Assembly: GCA_905397405.1 (NCBI GenBank) | Contig: CAJPVJ010000503.1 | Location: 1-21,155 of the forward strand | Length of the DNA stretch: 21,155 bases | Reading direction: 5' to 3' | From: Oppiella nova | Taxonomy: Eukaryota; Arthropoda; Arachnida; Sarcoptiformes; Oppiidae | In this document: positions 1-10,431 of the stretch, piece by piece | Position numbering within the stretch: the stretch's first letter is position 1 | Layout: each line of letters begins with the position of its first letter | The notes under the pieces: generated by a model | What the model was told of the DNA's origin: nothing | Database searches by the model: none | The model's input: only the letters and a program-made list of their open reading frames with translations | Program-made: the position numbers and the translations under genes

Positions 1-632
1 TTTCATGTGATGACAAAACTTTAATTTATTTCTCGCCGTCCTGTGTATTGAATGTCACAAAAATCTTATAAACTATATATTAAAACCAAAATGTTTTATC
101 CATTGTTTTCATTCATTATACTTATAAGAGACGTCTATTGACTTATATCGTGTTTGAATATAATTACGATTAAGTAATTTGGTAGTAATTTCAAAACAAA
201 ATTGGTTTCAATTCCAACAAAAAAAATTCTAGACATTTTTAATTATTTTGCATATGATATATGAACATTCAATAGTATTTTTGTCTCAAAAGTTATTTTG
301 TTTGTTTCGAAACCGAGAAAATGTGTGGAAAAACAGGAATTATAGCGAAGATTATCCGACTCTAACGATAGACAGTATATTTGTCATGGAGTTTGGTCTT
401 AAGTTTTCACAGAAGTGTTAATCACTTCCTTTTTCTCGTATTTTTAAATAAATTAGTTTTTTGTTCAAAAACTCATATTTTTCGTTCATCTGTCGAAAGA
501 AAATCAATTTTTCCAAACTTTTCTCCCACTCTTGTGTTCATAACTTTTTTGTGGAAATATTATTCTTTTGAGAAAATTTTTGCGTTACTTTTGATGGGAT
601 TTAAGATTTTAATTGAATTTTTGTTTATCAAT

Positions 633-667
<35 letters not shown>

Positions 668-1540
668 AACTTAGTATACAGTCGAGTGTCGAGTGGGGAA
701 AAGTTTTGAATTTCACTGGGTTCAATGGAAATTTTGCAAATAATTAATTGAATCTATCATGATAAGTTTATGTTGAGTGATAGTTTGCGTCTGTTTTACT
801 TAATATTACGATAACTAATATCGTCGATAACTTTCATTAATATTCAGTTCGTAGATATGAAGTCAAAAGCAATTTTGTCAAATCGTTGAGATACTAAAAA
901 TTTATTTGATTTCAAAACCAAATCATTAATACGATTTAAAATTGGATTTAATTTATAGATCTATTTGTTTAGGGATTTTCCATTTACTTAAGTGAATATT
1001 TAACTTTATTACCAATACTTTTATTTATGATATATACTATATAATCTAGTAAAATATTCGTTTTCAAAAGTAATATAACTTTTCAAATTTAGTGTCTTTT
1101 ATCCTTGAATTTTAAGCAACAAAAAGGTTAACTTCAAAAATATACATTTCTTCGCAATATCTACCGCCAAATATTTGCCAAAAATCTGACAAAATAACAT
1201 TTTCTGTTGACTTGAATATTGAGTTCAAAACATTGAGGAACCCATGAATTATGAATGCATTTCTAAATATAATTGAAAATTTTATGGCAATATTGTCTGC
1301 AACACTATTATCTGGAAGTCTAGTGCAACACATGATAGTTATAATGAACTTAATATAAAAATAGCCACAAAATCATATATCAATAAAATCTATACACTAT
1401 TATTGGGATCGCAAAACTGTTTGATGAATAGTATTATATTAACACTGAATAATGCATTGCATTCCTTAACACTTGATTTAATCGACAGAATATTTTCACA
1501 TTTTTGAGTTAGGGTTTAGTGAAGGGAGAGAAATAAAGTG
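1..1540. other. AT-rich intergenic DNA, no gene supported
   Basis: This stretch is dominated by A/T runs and holds one pure GA microsatellite (636-665). The plus-strand frame at 381-674 only stays open because it runs into the GA array, which translates as an Arg-Glu dipeptide, so it is not a credible gene. A minus-strand open frame at 1112-1333 (73 residues) has no recognisable domain and no clear splice context; it is left uncalled. It lies to the left of, and so downstream of, the minus-strand exon at 1697-1857, where 3' flanking sequence of that gene would be expected. Confidence 0.5.
636..665. repeat. (GA)n microsatellite
   Basis: Uninterrupted alternating G and A over about 30 bases, bounded by a C at 635 and a C at 666. 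It is one of eight such arrays in the window. Confidence 0.97.
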
Positions 1541-1561
1541 AGACTACAATACAATATGTAT

Positions 1562-1601
1562 TTTATTTTGTACACACAGTATGTCTTCGAGTAGTTTTAT
1601 T
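1562..1601 (-). terminator. Candidate poly(A) signals for the minus-strand exon
   Basis: Two AATAAA hexamers read on the minus strand, at 1601-1596 and 1567-1562. They lie about 100-130 bases downstream of the TAA stop at 1699-1697 and are correctly oriented for cleavage of a minus-strand transcript. The hexamer is expected by chance fairly often in DNA this AT-rich, so support comes mainly from position relative to the predicted terminal exon. Confidence 0.35.
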
Positions 1602-1633
1602 TTTACGGATCCAAAGCGTGTAAACCGTGTGAA

Positions 1634-1675
1634 CCCTCTCTATCTGTCCCTCTCCTCCCCTCCCTCTCCCTCTCC
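1634..1675. repeat. Polypyrimidine tract (CT/CCT-rich)
   Basis: About 40 bases almost entirely C and T on the plus strand, with single A and G interruptions near 1642 and 1646. It is purine-rich on the minus strand, where it would fall in the 3' UTR of the predicted terminal exon. It is much more C-rich than the simple CT arrays elsewhere in the window. Confidence 0.85.
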
Positions 1676-1696
1676 GAAGGGTTTAAAAGCCAGGGA

Positions 1697-1857
1697 TTAG
1701 AGGCTGTGATCAGGACTCGCATCGCAAACAACTGTCACAGCAATTGAGTCATTCATTGTCTGCCAACCCATTGAATAACACAATCCCTTGAAAACATTTG
1801 GCATCACTTGTGGATTCACTTGCAGACAGGCCTTCACTCTGTAATACCCATCACATC
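1697..1857 (-). CDS. Probable terminal coding exon, minus strand, unrecognised protein (partial)
   Basis: Read right to left, an AG acceptor at 1859-1858 (context aatacag) is followed by about 53 codons ending in TAA at 1699-1697. The upstream exon would supply the first base of a split codon, followed by GA. The segment is distinctly richer in G+C than its flanks and uses a mix of C/G- and A/T-ending codons, as a real exon would. The peptide starts CDGYYRVKACL, contains GLCYSMGWQTMNDS and ends CDASPDHSL. It has four cysteines, which would suit a secreted or extracellular domain, but I recognise no family. AATAAA signals lie downstream, and no convincing upstream exon was found between 1858 and 3050. 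The remaining exons could lie in the rhotekin-like intron, or the exon may be a relic. Coding status is inferred from composition, frame and splice context. Confidence 0.5.
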
Positions 1858-2061
1858 CTGTATTGAAATAAATGTTTGAATTAAATAACAATAAATTGAT
1901 AGCAAATTATATGCAATTATTTTTATTGACTCTTTAAGACGATGCGATTATTCGTAATGAAAAATAAACGCAAATATTATACAGTAATTGCATTCATATT
2001 TCATGGAAATAATTATTGTCTTAAGCATTGACTCCACAATTCGTATTAAAATGAGAGCCGA

Positions 2062-2100
2062 GATTAGCGACTGATTAGAGGCTAATCACCAACTGATTAG
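2062..2100. promoter_or_regulatory. Homotypic cluster of four GATTAG/CTAATC motifs
   Basis: GATTAG occurs at 2062-2067, 2073-2078 and 2095-2100, and its complement CTAATC at 2082-2087, giving four copies in 39 bases. Two copies sit in an 11-base direct repeat ACTGATTAGAG (2070-2080 and 2092-2102) offset by 22 bases, about two helical turns. GATTAG contains the TAATC core recognised by K50 homeodomain proteins (Otx/Bicoid/Gsc class). The cluster lies about 1 kb upstream of the rhotekin-like start codon. Function is inferred. Confidence 0.4.
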
Positions 2101-2416
2101 AGTCCGGGCCCTTCCAGTCGGTGCGCAGACCTGACTCTGGGGTCACCTTTCAATCAATGGCCACAACTGTGCGCCAGAAAAAACGGTTTGACTTCAAAAC
2201 TGAAGGACAGAATATATTAGAGGCTAAGAGATGGAAATTTTGGAGCCAACTGTTGAATGAATGGGACAGTTATACTGACTTGTGAGTGCTACCAGTGCTA
2301 CCAGTGCTCGGGCATTGTGTGCTCTCTGAACAGTGGGTTCGTGGAAAGGGCTCACAACATAAGAAATGGGAAATAATTTTCGGGAATCACTTTTAGACAG
2401 TGTATGAGAGGGACGG

Positions 2417-2443
2417 GAGAGAGAGAGAGAGAGAGAGAGAGAG
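2417..2443. repeat. (GA)n microsatellite in the promoter region
   Basis: Pure GA array of about 27 bases lying between the GATTAG cluster and the start codon of the rhotekin-like gene. In flies such arrays bind GAGA-type factors; whether the same holds here is unknown. Confidence 0.95.
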
Positions 2444-3049
2444 GTCTTAAGTTTGCGTTCATATGTTATGGTGTATTGAGTCTCAGGTTTACTGAGCGTT
2501 ACGTTCAGTGAGAGCACAGGTCTGAGTCCTCAACGCATGTATGTATGAGTGGGTCGTCCTCTCACTGGGAAGACAGCGCACAACCAGTTGACTGCCTGTG
2601 CCTTAGAGTCAGTATAACTGACAGAGAGTGAGGGGAACTGGAGATTCTGAACACACCATCTGAGCGCTCGATAAACTTCTCGCAAAAACAACTGGTATTT
2701 TAAAAAGTAGTTTTCGTTGTGTTTTTGGCACTACTTTCGGGCCATAAATATATCGGAAAAACTTTTTTATTTGCTTATTTAAGTGCAATCACTGTCTCTC
2801 TCGATATATTCACCACTTTTTTGCGTTAATTTATTGTTTGTTGTGAAGACTTCTTGTGGTGAATATTATTCAGTAATCGTATGAATAATAATAATATTGT
2901 ATTTCATAAGCGATATTGAATTCATGTATTACTTCTACGCGTGAAATACCTTCAGTTAATGAAAGTGTATTAATATCTGACGTTTAATCGTACGGATTGT
3001 GTGTATAAGACTGACTATTACCTAGCTCCATTTTCCATTGGCTGTGACA

Positions 3050-3244
3050 ATGGGTGCAAATAACGGCAAATCGCTAAATAGTGGACACAATTCAAAGTCG
3101 CGATCACTTCTTCGGCTGTCATCCAAGTCGTTGAGCAGATCTCGCGGCTACTCGTCGTCCAACCGACTGTCGGCTAATAATAATTGCAATTTAATGCAAG
3201 ACTTAGACATTTATTTCATCCGTCAAATCGCTAGGAGTTTAAGA
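3050..3244 (+). CDS. RTKN-like: Rhotekin-like gene, coding exon 1 (N-terminus)
   Basis: The first ATG is at 3050 (the upstream in-frame TTG at 3038 is not a credible start). It opens 65 codons ending at AGA (3242-3244), immediately followed by a strong GTAAGT donor at 3245, so the exon ends in phase 0. Joining to the acceptor at 20023 keeps the frame and reads ARSLR into EYDLEQKIDLEI. The exon encodes MGANNGKSL, then a Ser/Arg/Lys-rich low-complexity stretch (about residues 8-45) with several R-x-S and R-x-x-S sites, then an acidic/hydrophobic segment (QDLDIYFIRQIARSLR, 50-65) leading into the HR1 domain. This N-terminus is not conserved enough to name the gene on its own; assignment rests on exon 2. 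The splice link over 16.8 kb is inferred from phase and signals, so another first exon within the intron cannot be excluded. The 5' UTR lies upstream of 3050. Confidence 0.72.
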
Positions 3245-4245
3245 GTAAGTCTTGATTAATGAGAAACCAATTCCTCTATACAATTGTATTCAACATTTTC
3301 TCGGCTTTTGATTACTTTTGAAAACTTTTTGATAACATTTTTCAATAGAATTCAACTTATTCTCCATTTGAATGATATTTTCTCAATACTTGTGTCTAAG
3401 GGTTATTGAAATATAATTTTTTTTACAAGTATTAAATGTATTTATTTTCTCATTTATAACGATTTGAATGGTATTTATTTCATAAGTCGAGTAATGAAAA
3501 AAAGGTTTAATTAAATATTGTTTCTTTTATTCACTCCATTGTATAATTGATGGCAAGAAAAGTATTATTTATTTTCATTTCAATTCTTCAATCAATTCAA
3601 CACTTTTTTCACTCATTTTGGCGATGAATAGCACTCAACAGAGAAATTGAGTTAAGAGTTAAATAGTTTAGTATTACAAGAGTTTAATGAATTTTTTTCT
3701 GTGGTTAAAACAATTTTATTCATACATTTTTGCGCACAAGAATGTACCACAATGTTAAACACAATACACTCTGTTAAGTAAGTCAATGAAAGTCTAGTCA
3801 TTGAAATTATTTGGCGAAAAAGTTAAGCCCAAAAATATTGCCTAATAGTGGAGACGAGAAACTCGTAAAAACTTTTTAAAATCTGTACTTTTCAACGACA
3901 AAACTTTTGCTCAAAATTTACTCACTTTTCCTATTCAAGTGAGACCTCTCCCAAACCCCCCATCCCTTAATGATTGCATATTATTATAGTCATAATATTC
4001 CCTCCCTTTCTAACACCACTCTCTCCTATGGACTCCAAATAATTTTTGCTCTATTGGTGAACAGCGAGAGTCCACTGAAATGAATAAATACTTATTTAAA
4101 GATATGTTTAATAAAAAATTTTCCTCGTCTTTAAAAAGTAATTTCAGTTCAATGTGTTGAATATTTAACAAAAAAACTTTTGAGACATAGCTTTTATAAA
4201 AAGCTCATAATTACATCATTATTGTATGAGAGCATAGGTATGATG

Positions 4246-4283
<38 letters not shown>

Positions 4284-4288
4284 GAGAG
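4246..4288. repeat. (GA)n microsatellite with one C interruption
   Basis: About 43 bases of GA, interrupted by a single C at 4271. It is the longest of the GA/CT arrays here and the only one with an internal interruption. Confidence 0.96.
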
Positions 4289-5708
4289 CTCTGTATATAT
4301 TCAATGATTTGAATAAGAAATTACACCTATTTTTTGGTCATTCATTGGGCGCTTTCTTTTGATGAATTATAAAAGTTTGTTGTTTTTCTTTTTATTGTAA
4401 TTCAATATATATTTTAATATATTATGTAACGCACCTAATTTCATTTAGACTATGTCAAATGGGAATTAAAATAATATCATATGAAAAGAAAACAGTTTAG
4501 CGATGAACTTTTATTTTAAGTGATTTGAATTTAAAATTATTGTAATTTCTATGTGTGTATACATTTCTATTGTATAAAATTATACTGTATTATCGCCCAA
4601 TCCTTTTGTGAGCAAAATTATTGACAATTTTCATACACACATACTATTATTAAATCTTGTTTTTTGTATATATTTTAAGCACTGACTTTTCATATGACTT
4701 TTTATATACTGTACAGCGAGTGTATATTCCTTGTATTTATTTTTAAACATCGGTTGTGAATATCATTGATATTTATTTTTAGCCTTTCATTCAATATATA
4801 GGAAATGATAGTATATTTAGTGAAACATTCAAAAATCCTGTACTACAGTTACTCGGTTTTATACATAAATCTTAATCAAAAGATTTTATTTTATTGATAG
4901 AAATAGCTTTTATTTTTTGTATTTATTTCTAATGCCGTCAGAAATGCTATCAAAATTTAATTCATAATTTTTATTTCTAAAAGATTTGAATATTTAATCG
5001 CGTTTTAAAAAGTCGATATCAATGAGAAAAACGATTTTTTATATTAATCTATGAAAAAAGGTTTTATACGCAAAAATGGGTTATTTATTGAAGATTTTAT
5101 TACATTAGTTATATTTTGTAATATCAATAAAGATATAAAAATAATATCGCACAATTCACGTACGATTACAAAACACTTGTCAGTCAAAAATTTGTATGAA
5201 TTGATTTAATTGAAAAGTCATACGTAAAAAGTTTTAACAGATTTAACAAAAGTTACATAAAAATCTCTTTCAAAATAAGCTGACAATAAAATGAGATGTT
5301 TTTATATAAAAAATTATATATTACATAAGAAATCCGTATTTTTTATATAAAGGTAGTTTAAATAGTTTTCTAATCGGTGTTTTTACAACGGGTACGTTTT
5401 AGAATGAAACTTATTGTATTTTAAGTACATTATATAATTTAACTGACAAAAATAGCATAAATCCCCACTTTGCAATCTTTTGCATTGAAAATGCAATTTT
5501 ATTTTGTTTGTGTATTGTATTGAAATATAATAGTGACCCCTATTTTTGGTGTTACTGTATATATCTTAAGGTCTTAAGAGTTTATTGCGAAAAAATGGTA
5601 CATTTCGTTGAGTTCGTGAAACCGACACAAAGTTTTACTCATTTTTTCATTTTAACGTTTGGGAGATTTGTTGTTGAAAACAACTATTAGAATAATTGGT
5701 TACCTGTG

Positions 5709-5738
<30 letters not shown>
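5709..5738. repeat. (CT)n microsatellite
   Basis: About 30 bases of alternating C and T on the plus strand, the same repeat class as the GA arrays in the opposite orientation. Confidence 0.96.
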
Positions 5739-5741
<3 letters not shown>

Positions 5742-5866
5742 CACTCTCTTTTTTAAAAATAAAAACTTTTCAAAATTAACGTTTGTAATAAAAATAGCGT
5801 TTCCATAAAAGTGAGAGATAAATGTGTTTAACGTTTTTTAGTGGAAAATCAGATTATAAGTGAATA

Positions 5867-6226
5867 TTACTGTTTAAAAAAGCAAATTGAATCGAGTTTT
5901 ATAACAAGTGGTGAATACACAATAATTTTTACAAGTCGATGCATTTTACAGCCAAATAGTGTTGTTTCGGTTTCATGTTTATCACGAATTTGTATTTTAG
6001 ATGAAATCATTGCGAAAAGTACTGCTAATAATAAGACCTTTTTATAGATCAATGGGTTGATAGCATTGCTATTATTATTATTATAAAAACCAATAAAGTT
6101 CTGCAAAGGGTCTCCAAAAATCATAAACAACAACACAATAAAAAAATAACTTTGTTTTATATATGCCTTTAAATCAAACAATTTTATCTCTAATGGCTTA
6201 CAGCGAGAGAGAAAAAAGAGTTTCAA
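5867..6226 (-). CDS. Uncertain long open frame, minus strand, hypothetical
   Basis: This is the longest open frame in the noncoding part of the window (119 codons). It opens with a TTG at 6226-6224; the first ATG is at 6124-6122 and leaves 85 codons. In DNA this AT-rich, with about 9% of random codons being stops, such a run is unusual but not impossible by chance. The product is hydrophobic in two places, with a run of N codons from an AAT repeat, and includes NAINPLIY, which resembles the NPxxY motif of GPCR helix 7. What follows does not look like GPCR helix 8, and no other helix is recognisable. There is no clear splice signal or promoter. It could be a decayed exon, a nested minus-strand gene within intron 1, or chance. 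Confidence 0.12.
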   Translation of the reverse strand: MKLFFLSRCKPLEIKLFDLKAYIKQSYFFIVLLFMIFGDPLQNFIGFYNNNNSNAINPLIYKKVLLLAVLFAMISSKIQIRDKHETETTLFGCKMHRLVKIIVYSPLVIKLDSICFFKQ

Positions 6227-7242
6227 AAACTTTTTTCTTGTGTTTTTGTGTTTTATTTTTGCTTTTCTCCTGTGATCTGATTCTGTAAATCATTGGCTAA
6301 TTAAAGAAAATCTCTTTTCTATTAGAAAATGATATTTTCGACACTATTTTATAGTAAATCAATGTCGTACTCAATAAACCAGAAATTGTGTCCTGATAAC
6401 AAATATACACTTTAGTTTTTAGGATTTTTTATTTTTGATTAGTCAGCTCAAAATTCTCGCTATCATTTGTCAAAATGTGTAGCGAAATATTATCGACTAT
6501 AATTAGATTAGAAATAATTCAAAGCTAATTTTTCTAATATGTCGACAAAAGTTTTATCTTAGAGTTTAATCATACTATTTTTAATTATATTTTTTCCTAT
6601 TTCTGATAATTAAAAAGACATTAATTATAATTACAATCACGAGATATTAACGAAAGTCGTTTTCGATAATTATTAATGTTTTTATACATGTATTTGATCC
6701 CTATTTTATAACATTGAATCTCATGTTCATATTAATTATTAGTATTTCTACTATCAATGCCTTTAAAAAGGACATGAAATGAAAAAATCTGTTTTATTTT
6801 TCATGTTTTGATCACTATTTGAATTAAAAGAAGAAAAACATTTTTTGTGTTGAATTGATATCATATTAATCATTACATGCTATCATCCCATTTGAGAAAA
6901 ATGCATAGAAATCCCGGTCCAAAGACCTGGATACCTGCTAGTAATAAGTTTTTACGTCCTTGACTTCGGACATTGTATGGTATAAACAAGTGTAACATTT
7001 TTCCACTGATGCAAAAGCGATTAGAAATGATATATTTTATGTGACAACAACTCGTTGCTTCCCAAACTAACTTATATCTCGAAATCCATTAGTTTTTGTG
7101 TTAATTCACTTCAGTTATGCTGTATTTGCGAGAGAGAAATGGTTTCCCAAAAACGGCAAACAACTCGTCTATAATTAACTCCAAAAATATTTTTCGGTTA
7201 GTATTTTAGCACTTTGCAGATCAGGAGTTAGTTAGCTATTGA

Positions 7243-7293
7243 CTAATACCGGGGCTAATAATGTAGGTCTAGGGGCTCCTAATATCGGGGCTA
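7243..7293 (+). repeat. Pair of 15-base GC-containing direct repeats (CTAATAYCGGGGCTA)
   Basis: CTAATACCGGGGCTA at 7243-7257 and CTAATATCGGGGCTA at 7279-7293 differ at one position and are offset by 36 bases. A related GGGGCTCCTAAT sits between them (7272-7283). The CGGGG core is striking in such AT-rich DNA. The pair may be a short tandem relic or paired protein-binding sites. Confidence 0.6.
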
Positions 7294-8126
7294 CTCTTCA
7301 CACACACATGACTTATAGAAACGGTTTTTACTCTCCGTTTCAAAGCATTTATTTTTATAGCTTAAGGACATAGATATGGGAAACAAAACAATATAAGTAT
7401 ACATAACGTTAAAAAGTTATATAAAGTTTGAGCACTACTTTAGTGAGAGTGAGGGGACAAAGAATTATAGATTTTGTAAGTAATGGGCCGTTCGATCAGT
7501 GGGACTGGCATTCCGTCAAATCTTATTAAAAAATAGGTCTTAAGGTTTGGCAGCCATTGAGATGCGTTTGACTTAATTTCTTGAAAGAAGTTTTTATGTT
7601 AGAAGTTATTATTATTGTCTCTCTCTGTGTTTGAAATTGCAGTTAGTTTTGCACAAAAGCCAAAAGTTAGACACAAATGAAAAGCTTTTCAATTTCGATG
7701 TGTTTTTTGGGGTAAAAATACAGTGAGAGTAGAGAAGTACACAACAGGTCCTCTATAGACAGACACACATAAAAAGCGTGCTAAACGTATATCTGTCTTA
7801 ATACGGGCTCCTGGATCTCATACCCTATTCACTCTACTCTACCTCAAGGTCTTCATATGGTGTCTACACTTTGATTTTGAATTATGATTTTGAGTGGTGG
7901 CTCCTAAACCACACAAGACTACATGAAATTGAAGTCTATTTCTCCATTGTGTATAAGAAGTCAAGTTTTGAGACCAAGAAATGATTTTCTCTTTGTTTGC
8001 ATTTTTTAATTTAATTTTTAATTCACTTTCTCTGCTAATTATGATGTCATTTGTGATTAATCTTAAAATTCATTTCTTTTCACAAATTAACTCTCATTTG
8101 GGTTTTTAGAATAAATTATGTTTTTA

Positions 8127-8129
<3 letters not shown>

Positions 8130-8158
<29 letters not shown>
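8130..8158. repeat. (GA)n microsatellite
   Basis: Pure GA array of about 29 bases within intron 1, preceded by T-rich sequence and followed by CCAACG. Confidence 0.96.
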
Positions 8159-8160
<2 letters not shown>

Positions 8161-10431
8161 AACGAATAGTAAAATTAATTTTGTGAGAATGAAATATACA
8201 ATTAAATAGTAAATGAATTGAATTTATTTTTAGATACTTATCTAAATATTTATTTTTCATATATTATTCTAAAGGAAATGAAAACATCTCTCAAATCTTT
8301 TCAAACCTTATTATCTCACATGAGATTTCAAACGTTATTTCAAAAATATTTCCAAAAGGATTTTATCTTGAAAATATAATAACAATAATAAAAAGGGTAT
8401 TATTATTATGAAAACCAGTTCATTAACACACAAATAGTGTATACAATGTATAAGTTATGTATTTTGAGCGGTTTTCTAGATTTTCTGGAGTAAGACTAAT
8501 AAAAATATGTTATTATTTTTCTTATTGTTTTTCTAGAAATTTTTTTGATTACAAATTAAATTTTTTCAATTTAAAATAGGAAAAAAACATATTTTACAGA
8601 TTTGTTTATTACAGTGTATATACACTCGGTATACCCTATCATACAATATAATACACTTCTTATTAGTTATGGTTGAGTCGTGAAGAATAGACGATATATT
8701 ATAACTTTTTTATATTTATTTTCGCACAACTGTTTCCATGTGTTTTTGTATTATTTAAATGTTAGGAAAAAACTATATTGTCAAATTAATATACGAAATG
8801 TCATGCGATTATTAATATTACGATTTAAACGTATAGTAAAATACATTTTATAGACAATTATATTCGCTCTATCGGTGACTCGTGTGGAGATATTCTCACA
8901 TTAAGTGTATGGTGTATGGGATGTCATACACACACACATTATATAACGTATGGACAGGAATATCAATATACGATAGCTATAGACAACACTTTGATGGAAA
9001 AGTCAGTGTTGTGTTTATAAACATGAAATCTTAATATGTTTTTGATATCACGTAAGTTTAGACAAACACAAGGGTGTATAGAAAATGCAATTTCTGTGTG
9101 AAGTCTCAGTGAAAGTTTACTTTCAAATTAAATCATTAATTGATATGATCTTAAAATAAACTCAAAATTCACACAAACATTTTTGAGTGTTTCTAACTTT
9201 ATCATTACTGAATACTAAATAAATATTATTATATACATATGCCAGTTAATTATATAAGAAACTTTAATTTCACGGCTAATACTCTGATGTATTCATATCA
9301 TATTTGCAACAATTTTGCAAACATAACGATTATATTGACAAAAGTTATAATAATTATCTCAAAAATGTTTCTCAGAAGAACTTTTCCGTTAAGATTTTAT
9401 CTCATATTTTGAAGATATACTGGAAACTACTGTTTATAAAGTTATTATAATAAAATATTAATTAGTGTTTCATTAATTATATTGCTATTGTCTTATGTAA
9501 CTTGACAACCGGCTCATAAACTATATAGTATATAACAAAATTATGGTAAAACTACTCTAAACTATAATATTATAAAGTAAAAATTGGAATTAGGGACTTG
9601 AATGTTGATCGTTTTTTGAAAAGAACACCATAAATCATTTTAAAGTACTGCATATAAAATAGATAAAAGGTTAAATATTACATATTGATTATTTCTCTAA
9701 TTTAATGATTATTAATAAAACTAATTATTATACATCAAATCTACTGAATTGTAAGATAAGAAATATTAACAAAACTTTTTGTCAATTTGTCTCTTAATAT
9801 TAATAGATAATTATAAATACATTTGCTTTGAATACAATTGCTTTGTGTTAGGTCTGACATAACATGTTTACATAATAATAATCATTTAAGCAAATGTTTA
9901 TTTCGTGACAATACAACCAAAATATTCATTTTATAATAAAAATAATACACTGCTTTCATATCCATATTTTAGTCAATTATATATTTTTATACATACGAAA
10001 AATATATTCTGTCATTAGTTTTATCTGGAAAACTGTGATCTCGTTTCATATGAAATTTACAGCAAAACATTTTTGTCAGATTCGCATCTTTTTTGCTTGA
10101 AATACACGAATAACTATTTTTTTGTTTAATATAAACTAAAGTTTTTAATCGACACAAACATCTAGTAAAGAGTTTAGCAAAATAAAGTAAAAATTAATTT
10201 AGAATTTGTTGTTTTATTATGAAATGTAACGAAAAACAAAAATTTTAAAAATTGTGCACAACTTTATATCTTGGAGATAAGTCTAATTAGATTTTTTACT
10301 ATTTTGATAAGATTTTCGATAAAAATGTATTCTTCGCACGTCTTGTCATCGATTATCACAAGATGTGTATAAAGCGAAGAATATTTACACAAATTTAGGC
10401 CAAAATTTTAAAGTAGAGATTAAAATATTTT

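Larger units (their letters stand above)
2040..2700 (+). promoter_or_regulatory. Raised-GC putative promoter / 5' UTR region of the rhotekin-like gene
   Basis: This stretch upstream of the start codon is visibly richer in G+C than the surrounding DNA. It contains the GATTAG motif cluster, a (GA)n array at 2417-2443, and two TCAGT pentamers (2505-2509 and 2609-2613) that match the arthropod initiator core. No TATA box sits about 30 bases upstream of either. The minus-strand frame across 2224-2517 is built on the CT complement of the GA array and is not taken as a gene. The assignment as promoter is inference from position and composition; the transcription start could equally lie nearer 2750-2900. 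Confidence 0.35.

Noticed and set aside
381-674. 97-codon plus-strand open frame
   Set aside because: It is held open by the GA microsatellite and otherwise has low-complexity Phe/Leu-rich AT translation; no splice or domain support.
1112-1333. 73-codon minus-strand open frame
   Set aside because: The residue mix is not absurd, but there is no domain, no clear acceptor or donor and no GC rise like that at 1697-1857; within chance for this composition.
1697-1857. Chymotrypsin-like reading of CYSMGWQT in the minus-strand exon
   Set aside because: It superficially recalls the C-x-x-x-GWG segment of serine proteases, but the second Gly is missing and no catalytic motif is present, so no family was assigned.
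2224-2517. 97-codon minus-strand open frame over the promoter region
   Set aside because: It opens with GTG, is built on the (CT)n complement (Leu-Ser repeat), and has no domain or splice support.
4180-4362. 60-codon plus-strand frame with Arg-Glu repeat
   Set aside because: It is translated microsatellite sequence.
5867-6226. Calling the NAINPLIY-containing frame a GPCR
   Set aside because: The NPxxY-like motif emerges partly from an AAT repeat, and helix 6/helix 8 landmarks are absent. One short motif is not enough.
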